Source: Pseudomonas sp. SJZ074
GTDB lineage: Bacteria; Pseudomonadota; Gammaproteobacteria; Pseudomonadales; Pseudomonadaceae
Direction of reading: 5' to 3'
Length of the DNA stretch: 64,000 bases
NCBI RefSeq assembly: GCF_007828215.1
Contig: NZ_VIUE01000030.1
Coordinates: forward strand, 1 to 64,000
Positions 32,541 through 40,966 of the stretch are shown here, one piece after another (position 1 is the stretch's first letter; every line of letters begins with the position of its first letter). Both the position numbers and the translations under genes were made by a program. Below the pieces are notes generated by a model. It was not told where the DNA came from and ran no database searches. It was given only the letters and a program-made list of their open reading frames with translations.

Positions 32541-32810
32541 GCTACTTAGGGTTCCGCCCTTACGGCGGCTTACTTTTTTTCAAACGCCAAAAAAAGTAAG
32601 CAAAAAAGGCTTGGCCCCACCACTCGGTGCCTCGCCTAGGCTCGGCATGCCCTCACTCCGACATTGCTCCGTGGGCCCGCCGCGAAGGGCCATCCATGGC
32701 CCAGCGCGGCTAACCCGGCATCCATGCCGGGTTGCCCACTACGCAATGCCTGCGTTCGGCCGTCGTGGTTAACGGGGCCTGAAGATCAAAAGCAAAAGCA
32801 AAAGCAAAAG
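32541..32810. repeat. Long dispersed Pseudomonas intergenic repeat
   Basis: The segment beginning GCTACTTAGGGTTCCGCCCT looks like a long repeat found between genes in many fluorescent pseudomonads; this rests on memory and could not be searched. It includes a perfect 13-bp A/T-rich inverted repeat (32568-32580 with 32589-32601), a perfect 10-bp palindrome at 32713-32734 and a (CAAAAG)4 tract at its end. There is one copy in this window. Confidence 0.55.
32554..32580 (+). terminator. Probable terminator of the lipBA unit
   Basis: CCGCC (32554-32558) pairs with GGCGG (32564-32568) and, after five bases, a run of seven Ts follows. It lies 65 bases past the lipA stop at the edge of the long repeat. 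The stem is short, so confidence is moderate. Confidence 0.5.
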
Positions 32811-32852
32811 CGAAGTGGTTTAGCTGATCTGTCTTTGAAGCGTACATGCTCC

Positions 32853-32886
32853 TCCTGTGGGAGCGAGCCTGCTCGCGATAGCGGTG
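32853..32886 (+). repeat. Solo REP unit
   Basis: A single TGTGGGAGCGAGCCTGCTCG unit of the variant type, without an inverted partner, lies about 60 bases upstream of the LD-carboxypeptidase start. Confidence 0.8.
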
Positions 32887-32947
32887 GCTCTGTTTGCATG
32901 AAGCGACGGATCTGCACACCAATCAGACCCCACAGGGAACCCCACGA

Positions 32948-33898
32948 ATGCCCCTTCACCCCATCCAGACCCTGTGCCCCCACCAACCTGTTCCGGCCTT
33001 GCCATCCGAAGGGCTGATCGGTGTGATCGCACCCGCCGGCCCGGCCCCGTTGGACACGGACAAGGCGGTGCAGTGGATGCGCGCCCGTGGTCATGAGCTA
33101 CGGATATTCCCGGGGGTCTATGAGAAGGACGGTTACCTGGCCGGCAGCGACGATACGCGGCTCAACGACCTGCACGGGGCCTTCGCCGACTCTGAGGTCA
33201 ATGCCATCATCTGCCTGCGTGGCGGCTACGGCACGCCCCGTCTGTTGGATCGTATCGACTTCGAGCTCTTGCGGTGCAACGCCAAACCTTTCGTCGGCTA
33301 CAGCGATATCACTGCGCTGCACCTGGCTATCAGCCGTTACGCGGGCTTCGTCACCTTCCATGGACCGCTGCTCAATGCCGATCTCCTGGGCGACAAGGAG
33401 CCCTCGACGGTCACCTCGTTTTTCAGCCTGCTGCGTGGGCAGTTAAAGGTGGGCGATGTGCTGAGCCATCCAGATGCTTACCCCTTGACCACTGTCTGGT
33501 CTGGTACCGCCCATGGCCGCCTGCTGGGGGGCAACCTGTCGATCATTGCGGCGACTATGGGCACGCCTTATCAGATCGACGCCGAAGACGTGATCCTGTT
33601 CATCGAAGACGTCAACGAGCCGCTGTATCGGATCGACCGATTGCTGACCCAGCTACGGTTGGCGGGTACGTTGCAGAAGTTGCGCGCAGTTTTGGTGGGC
33701 GACGTTGCCGGGGTGGATGGCGAGGCGCTGAACCGGTTGCTCAGGCAGACCTTCGAGCCATTGCGGATCCCGGTGCTGTCCGGCTGGCGCAGCGGTCACT
33801 GCGATCCGAACCTGACCTTGCCCATGGGTGCATTGGTGAGTCTGGATGCGGGGGAGAAGAGGTTGGTGTTGGAGCAGGATGTGGTGACCACACGCTAA
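32948..33898 (+). CDS. ldcA: LD-carboxypeptidase (S66 family)
   Basis: The 316-residue protein matches serine peptidase family S66 (LdcA/MccF): IGVIAPAGP, CLRGGYGTPRLLDRIDF, FVGYSDITALHLA, GGNLSIIAATMGTPYQ and the C-terminal CDPNLTLPMG. LdcA removes the terminal D-alanine from recycled tetrapeptide in the cytoplasm, producing the tripeptide that Mpl re-uses. MccF-type self-immunity is another use of the same fold and cannot be excluded. I chose the ATG at 32948. Confidence 0.88.
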   Translation: MPLHPIQTLCPHQPVPALPSEGLIGVIAPAGPAPLDTDKAVQWMRARGHELRIFPGVYEKDGYLAGSDDTRLNDLHGAFADSEVNAIICLRGGYGTPRLLDRIDFELLRCNAKPFVGYSDITALHLAISRYAGFVTFHGPLLNADLLGDKEPSTVTSFFSLLRGQLKVGDVLSHPDAYPLTTVWSGTAHGRLLGGNLSIIAATMGTPYQIDAEDVILFIEDVNEPLYRIDRLLTQLRLAGTLQKLRAVLVGDVAGVDGEALNRLLRQTFEPLRIPVLSGWRSGHCDPNLTLPMGALVSLDAGEKRLVLEQDVVTTR

Positions 33899-33920
33899 TC
33901 ATGTGTCGTCCGTGACTCAG

Positions 33921-34008
33921 TCTTCGCGAGCAAGCCCGCTCCCACAGGGATCGCATTCCTTCATGGAAACACGATCATCTGTGGGAGCGGGCTTGCTCGC
34001 GAAAGCGG
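33921..34008. repeat. REP doublet 7 (opposite polarity)
   Basis: TCGCGAGCAAGCCCGCTCCC comes first and GTGGGAGCGGGCTTGCTCGC second, the same polarity as doublet 2. It occupies the gap between the convergent LD-carboxypeptidase and lytic transglycosylase genes. Confidence 0.88.
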
Positions 34009-34029
34009 CAGCGGCCATTAAGACAATCT

Positions 34030-35352
34030 TCAGCGGCTACGCAACGCCTCCAGCAGCTTGTGCGTCGGATACCCATCCGCCGGCCAGCCGAGCGATTGCT
34101 GGGCGCTGCGGATGGCTTTGCGGGTGTTGGCGCCGATGATGCCGTCGGGGTTGCCGGTGTCATAGTTGCGTGCGCTCAGCAGCGTTTGCAATTCGATACG
34201 TTCGCTGCGGCTCAGGGGCAGGTCGTCCTTGGGCCACTGGCCATAGACCAGCCCGCCGCCGCTGAAGCGCTCCGACAACAGCCCGACCGCCAATGCGTAG
34301 GATGACGAGTTGTTGTATTTGAGGATGGCGCGGAAGTTGTCGAACACCAGGAACGCCGGGCCTCGGTAGCCAGCCGGTAGCAGCAGTGCTGCTGGCAGTT
34401 GTCGGTCGCCCGGAGGAATCGGCATGCCGTCGTAGGTCGATACGCCCAACCGCATCCATTCGGAAAATGGCTTGCGAGTCGTGCCGTCGGCCAGGGAGTA
34501 GTCGAAGCCTTCTTTGAGCTCTACTTCGAACCCCCACGGCTGACCGCGTTGCCAGCCGGAGCTTTGCAGGTAATGCGCCGTGGAGGCCAGGGCGTCGGTG
34601 GAGCTGCCCCAGATGTCGCGACGGCCATCGCCGTCGAAATCCACCGCGTGGGTGTTGTACGTGGTGGGGATGAACTGGGTCTGGCCCATGGCGCCGGCCC
34701 AGGAACCAAGCATTTTTTCCGGGGTGATATCGCCCTGTTGCAGGATTTGCAGCGCGGCGATCAGTTGTGCGTGAGCAAAGCCCGGGCGCCGTCCTTCATA
34801 GGCCAGGGTCGCCAGGGAGTTGATGACGGACTTGGTGCCCTGGAACTGGCCAAAGTTGCTCTCCATGCCCCACACCGCCACCAGCGCCTGGCGATCGACA
34901 CCGTAGCGCTGCTCGATGCTTTGCAGAATCTGGGTGTTCTGTTGAATCAGCGTCTTGCCTTTGTTGACCCGCAGCGGCGACAGCGCGCCATCGAGGTATT
35001 CCCACACAGGGCGGGTGAATTCCGGCTGGCTGCGATCGGCCTTGATCACGCTCATGTCGGGGCTCACACCGATAAAGGCGCGATCGAACAGGTCGGCACG
35101 GATACCGGCGGCCAGTGCTTCCTTGCGAAAGCCGGCCTGCCATTCGGCGAAGGTCTGGGTCGGGACGATGTCCAGGTTTTCACCGGTAGGCACTACGGGC
35201 GGCACCACGGCCGGGGCGGTCACTGCAGGAACGGTCTGGAGCGGTTGGGCATCGGCGGCGGTGGGTTTTTCTGCGCAGGCGACAAGCAGTGCGAAGCTTG
35301 TGGCGGCCATCAATTGGCGCAGTGGCCAGCGGCGGGTAAGACAAAAGGGCAT
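34030..35352 (-). CDS. Lytic murein transglycosylase with peptidoglycan-binding domain
   Basis: The 440-residue lipoprotein has a lipobox ALLVAC with lipidated C26, a proline-rich linker (about 40-60), an MltB-like SLT domain with the catalytic glutamate E164 in WGMESNFGQFQGT and GAMGQTQFIPTTYNTHAVD, and a C-terminal PG_binding_1 domain (about 380-438, DGIIGANTRKAIRSAQ). It resembles the SltB2/SltB3 group of Pseudomonas. It is the second MltB-fold enzyme in the window; the first lacks the C-terminal binding domain. Confidence 0.92.
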   Translation of the reverse strand: MPFCLTRRWPLRQLMAATSFALLVACAEKPTAADAQPLQTVPAVTAPAVVPPVVPTGENLDIVPTQTFAEWQAGFRKEALAAGIRADLFDRAFIGVSPDMSVIKADRSQPEFTRPVWEYLDGALSPLRVNKGKTLIQQNTQILQSIEQRYGVDRQALVAVWGMESNFGQFQGTKSVINSLATLAYEGRRPGFAHAQLIAALQILQQGDITPEKMLGSWAGAMGQTQFIPTTYNTHAVDFDGDGRRDIWGSSTDALASTAHYLQSSGWQRGQPWGFEVELKEGFDYSLADGTTRKPFSEWMRLGVSTYDGMPIPPGDRQLPAALLLPAGYRGPAFLVFDNFRAILKYNNSSSYALAVGLLSERFSGGGLVYGQWPKDDLPLSRSERIELQTLLSARNYDTGNPDGIIGANTRKAIRSAQQSLGWPADGYPTHKLLEALRSR

Positions 35353-35424
35353 GCAGGGGTCCAGAAATGCAAATCAGGTGCTGACCTTATCATGGGCAGG
35401 GTGTAAAGGGCTTGTCCGGATGTT

Positions 35425-35589
35425 TCAAGCAGCCAGAAAGCAAGAAGCCTCCCAGTTGTCAGACTGGAAGGCTTCGCGGCGGTAGCTGCCTTTGCCCTTG
35501 GCGGGTCGTTCCTGACGGCTGCGGAACAGGGGCTGGGCGATGATGGACTTGGCCTTGTTGGGGCCATGCCTGGATGGCTTTTTGCTCAT
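35425..35589 (-). CDS. arfA: Alternative ribosome-rescue factor ArfA
   Basis: The 54-residue product matches ArfA, which recruits release factor RF2 to ribosomes stalled on mRNAs without a stop codon. The family core AQPLFRSRQERPAKGKGSY and the later NWEAS are present. The codons for about residues 39-49 form a 13-pair hairpin (35444-35475), followed by only a few codons before the stop. In E. coli such a hairpin leads to truncated arfA mRNA, so full synthesis happens only when tmRNA fails. The C-terminus SCFLAA is hydrophobic, as in the E. coli protein's degron tail. Confidence 0.88.
   Translation of the reverse strand: MSKKPSRHGPNKAKSIIAQPLFRSRQERPAKGKGSYRREAFQSDNWEASCFLAA
35444..35475 (-). 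terminator. Hairpin inside the arfA coding sequence
   Basis: On the minus strand 35475-35463 pairs with 35456-35444: thirteen pairs, one of them a G-U, around a six-base loop. It is followed by the moderately T-rich TTGCTTTCTGG. It could act as an RNase III site or an intrinsic terminator and yield non-stop arfA mRNA. Confidence 0.8.
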
Positions 35590-35694
35590 GGTGGATCTCT
35601 CGTGGGGGTGGTTTGCGGGGCAAATCATGGGACAGAGTTGGGGGGTTGTCCAGTCCCGGCAGCGTGCTTCAATTGTCAGTAAGTCGTACAAAGT

Positions 35695-35837
35695 TGTGGC
35701 GAGGGGATTTATCTGTGGCGAGGGGATTTATCCCCGTTGGGACGCGAAGCGTCCCCATTCGAACTGTCTGATACACCGCAGTGGCAGGTTTCAGGTCTGC
35801 TGCGCAGCCCAGCGGGGATAAATCCCCTCGCCACAAA
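35695..35837. repeat. Inverted pair of TGTGGCGAGGGGAT repeats (copy 3, partly duplicated)
   Basis: The left arm TGTGGCGAGGGGATTTATC occurs twice in tandem (35695-35713 and 35713-35731), and then the usual internal and right arms follow. The tandem copy looks like slippage or an insertion of one arm into another. It lies between holA and arfA. Confidence 0.85.
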
Positions 35838-35858
35838 GGCATCTGGCAGAGCGGTGGG

Positions 35859-36896
35859 TTATTCGGCAGGCAGCGCCAGCCGCTGCCCGGCCATCAGCAG
35901 GGACAAGCGACTGAGGCTCATCCACGGCGATCCGGCGGCCTGGCCCTTGATCTGTGCGTCGATGCGCTGGGCCTCCAGCAGCAATTGCGCCCAGCGCGGG
36001 GCTGAATAGCGTTGCAGCGCCTTGCTCATCAGCGGCTTGCGCTTGTCCCACACGGGCGGACGGGCCTGGCTGAAGGCTTTGTCCAGCGGTACACCCTGGC
36101 TGTATTGCAATGACAGGTTCGCCAGCAGGCGCAGTTCCCGGGCCAGGGCCCAGAGGATCACCGGCGGCTCGACGCCTTCGCCGCGCAGGCCTTCGAGCAT
36201 GCGCAGGGCGTGGGCGGCTTCGCCGTTGAGGATCGCATCGGTCAAGCCGAAGACGTCGAAACGCGCGCTGTCGGCCACGGCGGCTTGTACCGTTTCCACG
36301 GTGATCTGGCCGCCCTCGGCCATGAGCTTGAGTTTCTCGATTTCCTGGGCGGCAGCCAGCAGGTTGCCTTCGACCCGGGCGGCGATCAGCTCCACCGCAT
36401 CCTGGCTGGCCGACAGCCCGGCCTGGGACAGGCGTTGGCGGATCCAGCTCGGCAGTTGGCTGACGTCCACCGGCCAGATCTGCACGAACTGGGTCTGCGG
36501 GCCTTCGACCAGCGCCTTGCCCCATTTGGTCTTTTGCGCGCTGCCGTCGAGTTTCGGCAGGCTGATGAGCAGCACCGTGTCCTCGGCCGGCCTCGAGCAG
36601 TACTCGATCAGCGCGGCGGCGCCCTTGTCACCGGGTTTGCCCGAAGGCAAGCGCAGTTCCAGGAGGCGCTTTTCGGCGAACAGCGACATGCTCGCCCCGG
36701 CCTGCAGCAACGTGCCCCAATCGAAACTGGCGTCGGCAGCGAACACCTGGCGTTCGTCAAAGCCTTGCTGGCGGGCGGCGGAGCGAATGGCGTCGGCGGC
36801 TTCCTGGCACAACAGCGGGTCATCGCCACTGATGACATAGACCGGCGCCAGAGCGCCTTGCAGGTGTTTGCCGAGTTGGGCGGGGGCGAGCTTCAT
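35859..36896 (-). CDS. holA: DNA polymerase III delta subunit
   Basis: HolA is the delta subunit of the clamp loader, which opens the beta clamp. The 345-residue protein starts MKLAPAQLGKHLQGALAPVY and includes VISGDDPLLCQEAADAI, as in known HolA. An in-frame ATG four codons upstream (36908) is also possible; neither start has a strong ribosome binding site. It lies downstream of lptE and leuS in the standard leuS-lptE-holA order. Confidence 0.95.
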   Translation of the reverse strand: MKLAPAQLGKHLQGALAPVYVISGDDPLLCQEAADAIRSAARQQGFDERQVFAADASFDWGTLLQAGASMSLFAEKRLLELRLPSGKPGDKGAAALIEYCSRPAEDTVLLISLPKLDGSAQKTKWGKALVEGPQTQFVQIWPVDVSQLPSWIRQRLSQAGLSASQDAVELIAARVEGNLLAAAQEIEKLKLMAEGGQITVETVQAAVADSARFDVFGLTDAILNGEAAHALRMLEGLRGEGVEPPVILWALARELRLLANLSLQYSQGVPLDKAFSQARPPVWDKRKPLMSKALQRYSAPRWAQLLLEAQRIDAQIKGQAAGSPWMSLSRLSLLMAGQRLALPAE

Positions 36897-36935
36897 AAGA
36901 GCGGGCATGTGGGGCGCCGAAGCGCCTCACTAAGC

Positions 36936-37541
36936 TTATTCAGCCGGGATTTGCATGGGCGACTGTTGCGGGGTTTCCGCCTCAGCCTTGCGTGCCGCTT
37001 CCAGCGCCTCGGCTTCAGCCTTGGCCTTGGCGTCGGCGGTCTGTTGCAGCTGTTCCAGCTGGCTCGGGCTCAGCTGTTGCAGGCGCAGCATCATGCGCTG
37101 GACCAGGTCGCGACGCATTTCCTCGCGTACCTCGGTCGACTCCTGGTCGGAACCTGTGATGTTGTTGCCGTCGTGCAGGTAGACCTTCTGCACCTGCAAC
37201 TTGTCGTCCAGCAGCACCAGGCCGTTCCGACCGCGGATCTCATAGCTCAGCACGCTGTTCAATTCGTACTCGGCCGAACGACCGGCGCCGGCGTAGCTCA
37301 GGCTGCGCTGGGTTTGTTGTTCACGGGTCAGCACCAGCTTGTAGGGCGCACCGCTATAGACTTTCACCCCGCTGTTCTCCAGCGTCTCGCGCAGCATCTT
37401 CACGGTGCTGCCGTAGGCGTCGCGTGCGCTGAGATCCAGTTCATTGATGGCCAGCTCGGTGGTGCCGGTGCCGCGCAGCTGGAAGCCGCAGGCGCTCAGC
37501 AGGACCGTCAGGCACATGACCAGCAGATTACGTTTCATCAT
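36936..37541 (-). CDS. lptE: LPS-assembly lipoprotein LptE
   Basis: LptE plugs the LptD outer-membrane barrel and helps insert lipopolysaccharide. The 201-residue protein has a signal peptide with lipobox LLSAC followed by GFQLRGTG, then the NELDLSARDAYGSTVKML region. The C-terminal tail (about 150-201) is rich in alanine, glutamate and glutamine and looks like a charged coiled coil. I chose the first of two adjacent ATGs, with GGGGAG eight bases before it. Confidence 0.95.
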   Translation of the reverse strand: MMKRNLLVMCLTVLLSACGFQLRGTGTTELAINELDLSARDAYGSTVKMLRETLENSGVKVYSGAPYKLVLTREQQTQRSLSYAGAGRSAEYELNSVLSYEIRGRNGLVLLDDKLQVQKVYLHDGNNITGSDQESTEVREEMRRDLVQRMMLRLQQLSPSQLEQLQQTADAKAKAEAEALEAARKAEAETPQQSPMQIPAE

Positions 37542-37631
37542 CTTGTTGCTCCCCTTGAAACCTATGGGCCGGCAGTGCGGCCCCGGCAGGTCATATTCGG
37601 CGCCTGGTCCATGACCGGGCGCCCGATCCAA

Positions 37632-40238
37632 TTAGCTTGCGACGATGTTGACCAGTTTGCCGGGCACGACGATCACTTTACGGATCGTCAGGCCATCGAC
37701 GAAGCGCAGCACGTTTTCATTGGTCCGTGCGGCCGCTTCGACTTCTTCGCGCGTTGCAGTGGCCGGCATGTCGATCTGACCGCGCAGCTTGCCGTTGACC
37801 TGGATGACCAGGGTCAGGCTGTCCTGCACCAGCGCGCTTTCATCCACCACCGGCCAGCCGGCGTCGATCACCGGAGAAGCGTGGCCCAGTTGGTTCCACA
37901 GTTCATGGCTAATGTGCGGTGTGATCGGAGCCAGCAACAGCGTCACGGCTTCCAGGCCTTCGTGAACCAGCGCGCGATCCTGTTCGGTCGCCTGCGCGGC
38001 TTTCTCCAGCACGTTCATCAGCGTCATCACCTGGGCGATGGCGGTGTTGAATTTGTGGTTCTGGCCGACATCATGGCTGGCCTGCTTGATGGCCAGGTGG
38101 ATCGAGCGGCGAATGGCCTTCTGTTCGTCGTTCAGGCTCGCGACGTCCAGTTTGCCTGGCAGGCCTTGGACGACGTGAGCCTGGGCCAGGCGCCAGACAC
38201 GCTTGAGGAAACGGTGCGAACCCTCGACGCCGGAGTCGGACCACTCCGCGCTCATGTCAGGTGGCGAGGCGAACATCATGAACAGGCGGCAGGTGTCTGC
38301 GCCGAACTGGTCGATCATCGACTGCGGATCGACGCCGTTGTTCTTCGACTTGGCCATCTTCTCGGTGCCACCGATCTCCACCGGCAGGCCGTCTGCGATC
38401 AGCTTGGCGCTGATGACCTTGGCCTTGCTGTCGCGTTCGAGTTCGACATCGGCCGGGTTGAACCAGGTGTAGGCACCGTTGGCTTCGCGACGGTAGTAGG
38501 TTTCGGCTACCACCATGCCCTGGGTCAGCAGATTCTTGAACGGCTCGTTGGAGCTCACCAGGCCTTCGTCACGCATCAGCTTGTGGAAGAAGCGCGCATA
38601 GAGCAGGTGGAGGATGGCGTGTTCGATGCCGCCGATGTACTGATCCACCGGCAACCAGTGGTCGGCGGCGGATTTTTCCACCAGGCCGCCTTCATAGTGC
38701 GACGAGGCGTAGCGGGCGTAGTACCACGAGGACTCGACGAAGGTATCCATGGTGTCGGTTTCACGCTTGGCCGGAGCGCCGCATTTCGGGCAGTTGCACT
38801 CGTAGAATTCGGGCATGCGCGCAAGGGGCGAGCCGGCGCCGTCGGGAACGACGTCTTCCGGCAGGACCACGGGCAATTGATCTTCCGGTACCGGTACGTC
38901 ACCACAGGTAGCGCAATGCACGATCGGGATCGGGCAGCCCCAGTAACGCTGGCGGCTGATGCCCCAGTCGCGCAGGCGGAACTGGGTGCGGGAAGCACCC
39001 AGGTTTTTCTTGATCAGGGCCACTTCGATGGCGTCGAACGCGCCGGCGAAATCCAGGCCGTCGAATTCACCGGAGTTGATCAGCTCGCCGTGTTCGCCAT
39101 AGGCGTCCTGCCAGGGGGCCGGGGTCTGGTCACCGGCGCTGGTGCGGACCACGGTCTTGACCGGCAGGTTGTACTTGTGGGCGAACTCGAAATCGCGCTC
39201 GTCGTGGGCAGGTACCGCCATGACGGCGCCATCGCCGTAGTGCATCAGCACGTAGTTGGCGACCCACACCGGGAGTTTTTCGCCGGTCAGTGGGTGCTCG
39301 ACGAACAGTGAGGTCGGTACACCTTTCTTTTCCTGGGTGGCGACGTCGGCTTCGGCGACGCTGCCGCCCTTGCATTCGGCGATGAACGCCTGCAGCGCGG
39401 GGTCGTTCTGCGCCGCCAGGGTCGCCAGCGGATGCTCGGCGGCCACGGCCACGTAGGTGGCGCCCATCAGGGTGTCCGGACGGGTGGTGAAGACCTTCAG
39501 GGTACCGGCCTCGCCGATGGAGGCGACGTCGTAGGGGAACTGCACTTCCATGCCCCGGGACTTGCCGATCCAGTTGCGCTGCATGGTCTTGACCTGCTCG
39601 GGCCAGCCGGTCAGTTCGTCGAGGCTCTCCAGCAGTTCATCCGCGTAGGCGGTGATCTTGAAGTAGTACATCGGGATTTCGCGCTTTTCGATCAGCGCGC
39701 CGGAGCGCCAGCCGCGACCGTCGATCACCTGCTCGTTGGCCAGTACGGTCTGGTCCACCGGGTCCCAGTTCACGGTGCCGTTCTTGCGGTAGATCACGCC
39801 TTTTTCGAACAGGCGGGTGAACAGCCATTGTTCCCAGCGGTAGTAGTCGGGCTTGCAGGTGGTGACTTCCCGGGACCAGTCCACCGCCAGGCCCAGGCTG
39901 CGCAGCTGGGATTTCATGTAGGCGATGTTTTCGTAGGTCCACTTGGCGGGCGCCACGTTGTTCTTCATCGCGGCGTTTTCCGCCGGCATGCCGAAGGCGT
40001 CCCAACCCATGGGTTGCAGGACGTTCTTGCCTTGCATGCGCTGGTAGCGGGAAATCACGTCGCCGATGGTGTAGTTGCGCACGTGCCCCATGTGCAGCTT
40101 GCCGCTGGGGTAAGGGAACATCGACAGGCAGTAGTAGGTTTCCTTGCCTGGCTGTTCACTGACTTCAAAGGACTTTTGCTCGTCCCAGAACGACTGGGCG
40201 GCGGCTTCGATTTCACGGGGCTGATAGTGTTCGTGCAT
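37632..40238 (-). CDS. leuS: Leucyl-tRNA synthetase
   Basis: LeuS charges tRNA-Leu. The 868-residue class I enzyme has the HIGH motif as HMGH (49-52 in FPYPSGKLHMGHVRNY), the CP1 editing domain with the TRPDTLMGAT block, and the KMSKS motif as KMAKS near residue 625. The length matches other LeuS. I chose the ATG at 40238, since the longer frame to 40370 has no family support. lptE and holA follow on the same strand. Confidence 0.97.
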   Translation of the reverse strand: MHEHYQPREIEAAAQSFWDEQKSFEVSEQPGKETYYCLSMFPYPSGKLHMGHVRNYTIGDVISRYQRMQGKNVLQPMGWDAFGMPAENAAMKNNVAPAKWTYENIAYMKSQLRSLGLAVDWSREVTTCKPDYYRWEQWLFTRLFEKGVIYRKNGTVNWDPVDQTVLANEQVIDGRGWRSGALIEKREIPMYYFKITAYADELLESLDELTGWPEQVKTMQRNWIGKSRGMEVQFPYDVASIGEAGTLKVFTTRPDTLMGATYVAVAAEHPLATLAAQNDPALQAFIAECKGGSVAEADVATQEKKGVPTSLFVEHPLTGEKLPVWVANYVLMHYGDGAVMAVPAHDERDFEFAHKYNLPVKTVVRTSAGDQTPAPWQDAYGEHGELINSGEFDGLDFAGAFDAIEVALIKKNLGASRTQFRLRDWGISRQRYWGCPIPIVHCATCGDVPVPEDQLPVVLPEDVVPDGAGSPLARMPEFYECNCPKCGAPAKRETDTMDTFVESSWYYARYASSHYEGGLVEKSAADHWLPVDQYIGGIEHAILHLLYARFFHKLMRDEGLVSSNEPFKNLLTQGMVVAETYYRREANGAYTWFNPADVELERDSKAKVISAKLIADGLPVEIGGTEKMAKSKNNGVDPQSMIDQFGADTCRLFMMFASPPDMSAEWSDSGVEGSHRFLKRVWRLAQAHVVQGLPGKLDVASLNDEQKAIRRSIHLAIKQASHDVGQNHKFNTAIAQVMTLMNVLEKAAQATEQDRALVHEGLEAVTLLLAPITPHISHELWNQLGHASPVIDAGWPVVDESALVQDSLTLVIQVNGKLRGQIDMPATATREEVEAAARTNENVLRFVDGLTIRKVIVVPGKLVNIVAS

Positions 40239-40530
40239 GGCTACTTTTGTACTGAATGGGGTGGCCCAATCCTCTTCGTTGCCATGCTGGACGCAGACGA
40301 CGCCGAATACGGCGCTTTCGATGCCCAGCGGAGCTGGAAGTGGAGTTACAGGAAGCGCCGTAGCATACATGACCGCGCTCGGCGGAGGGAAACCCTGATT
40401 GCGTGTCGGGCAGTGTCGACAGCCGGCGGTGCCGGGCGTTCAGGGCCGTTGGTCGCGGCGTCCTGTCGGTTTGCCCAGCGAAGCTAAGCTTCTGAGTGGG
40501 GAGTGAGTCTTATCTTCAATGAGGTGAGGG

Positions 40531-40851
40531 ATGGTTGAATCACAACGAGAAGTCGCTACACCGGAGTTGTATGAAAAGCTGATCGATCGTCTCGGGGTGG
40601 CCCTGGACGCTGCAAGAACCGCCGGACGCTTGCGTGATGAACGTCCGGCAGAGCTGGAACTGCGTGGCTTGAGCCCCGCAGAGTTCGAACTGGTCAGGGC
40701 TTACCTCGAACAGGTCGGACATCAGGCCCGCACAAGCGGGGCCCAGGTACTCCAGCGTCTTGATGCGCCCCGTTCGGCCAAGGTTGTCTGGCTCAAGGAT
40801 CGGACGCCCGACAAGGATGCTGTAAAAGTCCGGTCGCTACAGTTCAAGTAA
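40531..40851 (+). CDS. Small cytoplasmic protein of unknown function (106 aa)
   Basis: I do not recognise this family. The frame has a strong ribosome binding site (GAGGTGAGGG just before ATG) and natural-looking composition: an N-terminal helical part rich in charged residues (ELYEKLIDRLGVALDAARTA), a centre with ELELRGLSPAEFELVRAYLE, and a basic C-terminus. There is no signal peptide or membrane segment. It stands between the divergent leuS start and the ydcF gene. Confidence 0.7.
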   Translation: MVESQREVATPELYEKLIDRLGVALDAARTAGRLRDERPAELELRGLSPAEFELVRAYLEQVGHQARTSGAQVLQRLDAPRSAKVVWLKDRTPDKDAVKVRSLQFK

Positions 40852-40944
40852 AGCCGGATTCACGCGTTGCGCTTTTTTGGTCCAAGCTTTTGATTCAGGT
40901 TTCTTTCGAATCAGTTGTCGCTTTGCGTCAACCCACCTAGGCTT

Positions 40945-40966
40945 CGGGCATCTCTGGAGATGCCCG
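40945..40966 (+). promoter_or_regulatory. Perfect 10-bp palindrome touching the ydcF start codon
   Basis: CGGGCATCTC (40945-40954) and GAGATGCCCG (40957-40966) are perfect inverse complements around a TG. The ATG follows without a gap. The likely ribosome binding site GGAG lies inside the palindrome, so the hairpin could hide it, or the dyad could be an operator. Confidence 0.6.

Larger units (their letters stand above)
32489..32947. other. Intergenic repeat-rich spacer of 459 bases
   Basis: No convincing gene lies here. The spacer holds, in order, a terminator-like hairpin, an A/T-rich 13-bp palindrome, a long segment I recognise as a dispersed Pseudomonas intergenic repeat, a perfect 10-bp palindrome (32713-32734), four tandem CAAAAG units (32787-32810) and one solo REP unit. 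Confidence 0.7.

Noticed and set aside
32568..32601. The 13-bp A/T-rich palindrome as a classical terminator
   Set aside because: Its T-run is inside the left arm and an A-run follows the right arm on the plus strand, so it lacks the T-tract after the stem. The short GC hairpin just before it fits better.
36210..39311. A 1033-codon plus-strand open frame
   Set aside because: It lies antisense to leuS, lptE and holA, which are all clear family members. Long open antisense frames are common in GC-rich genomes with G/C at third positions.
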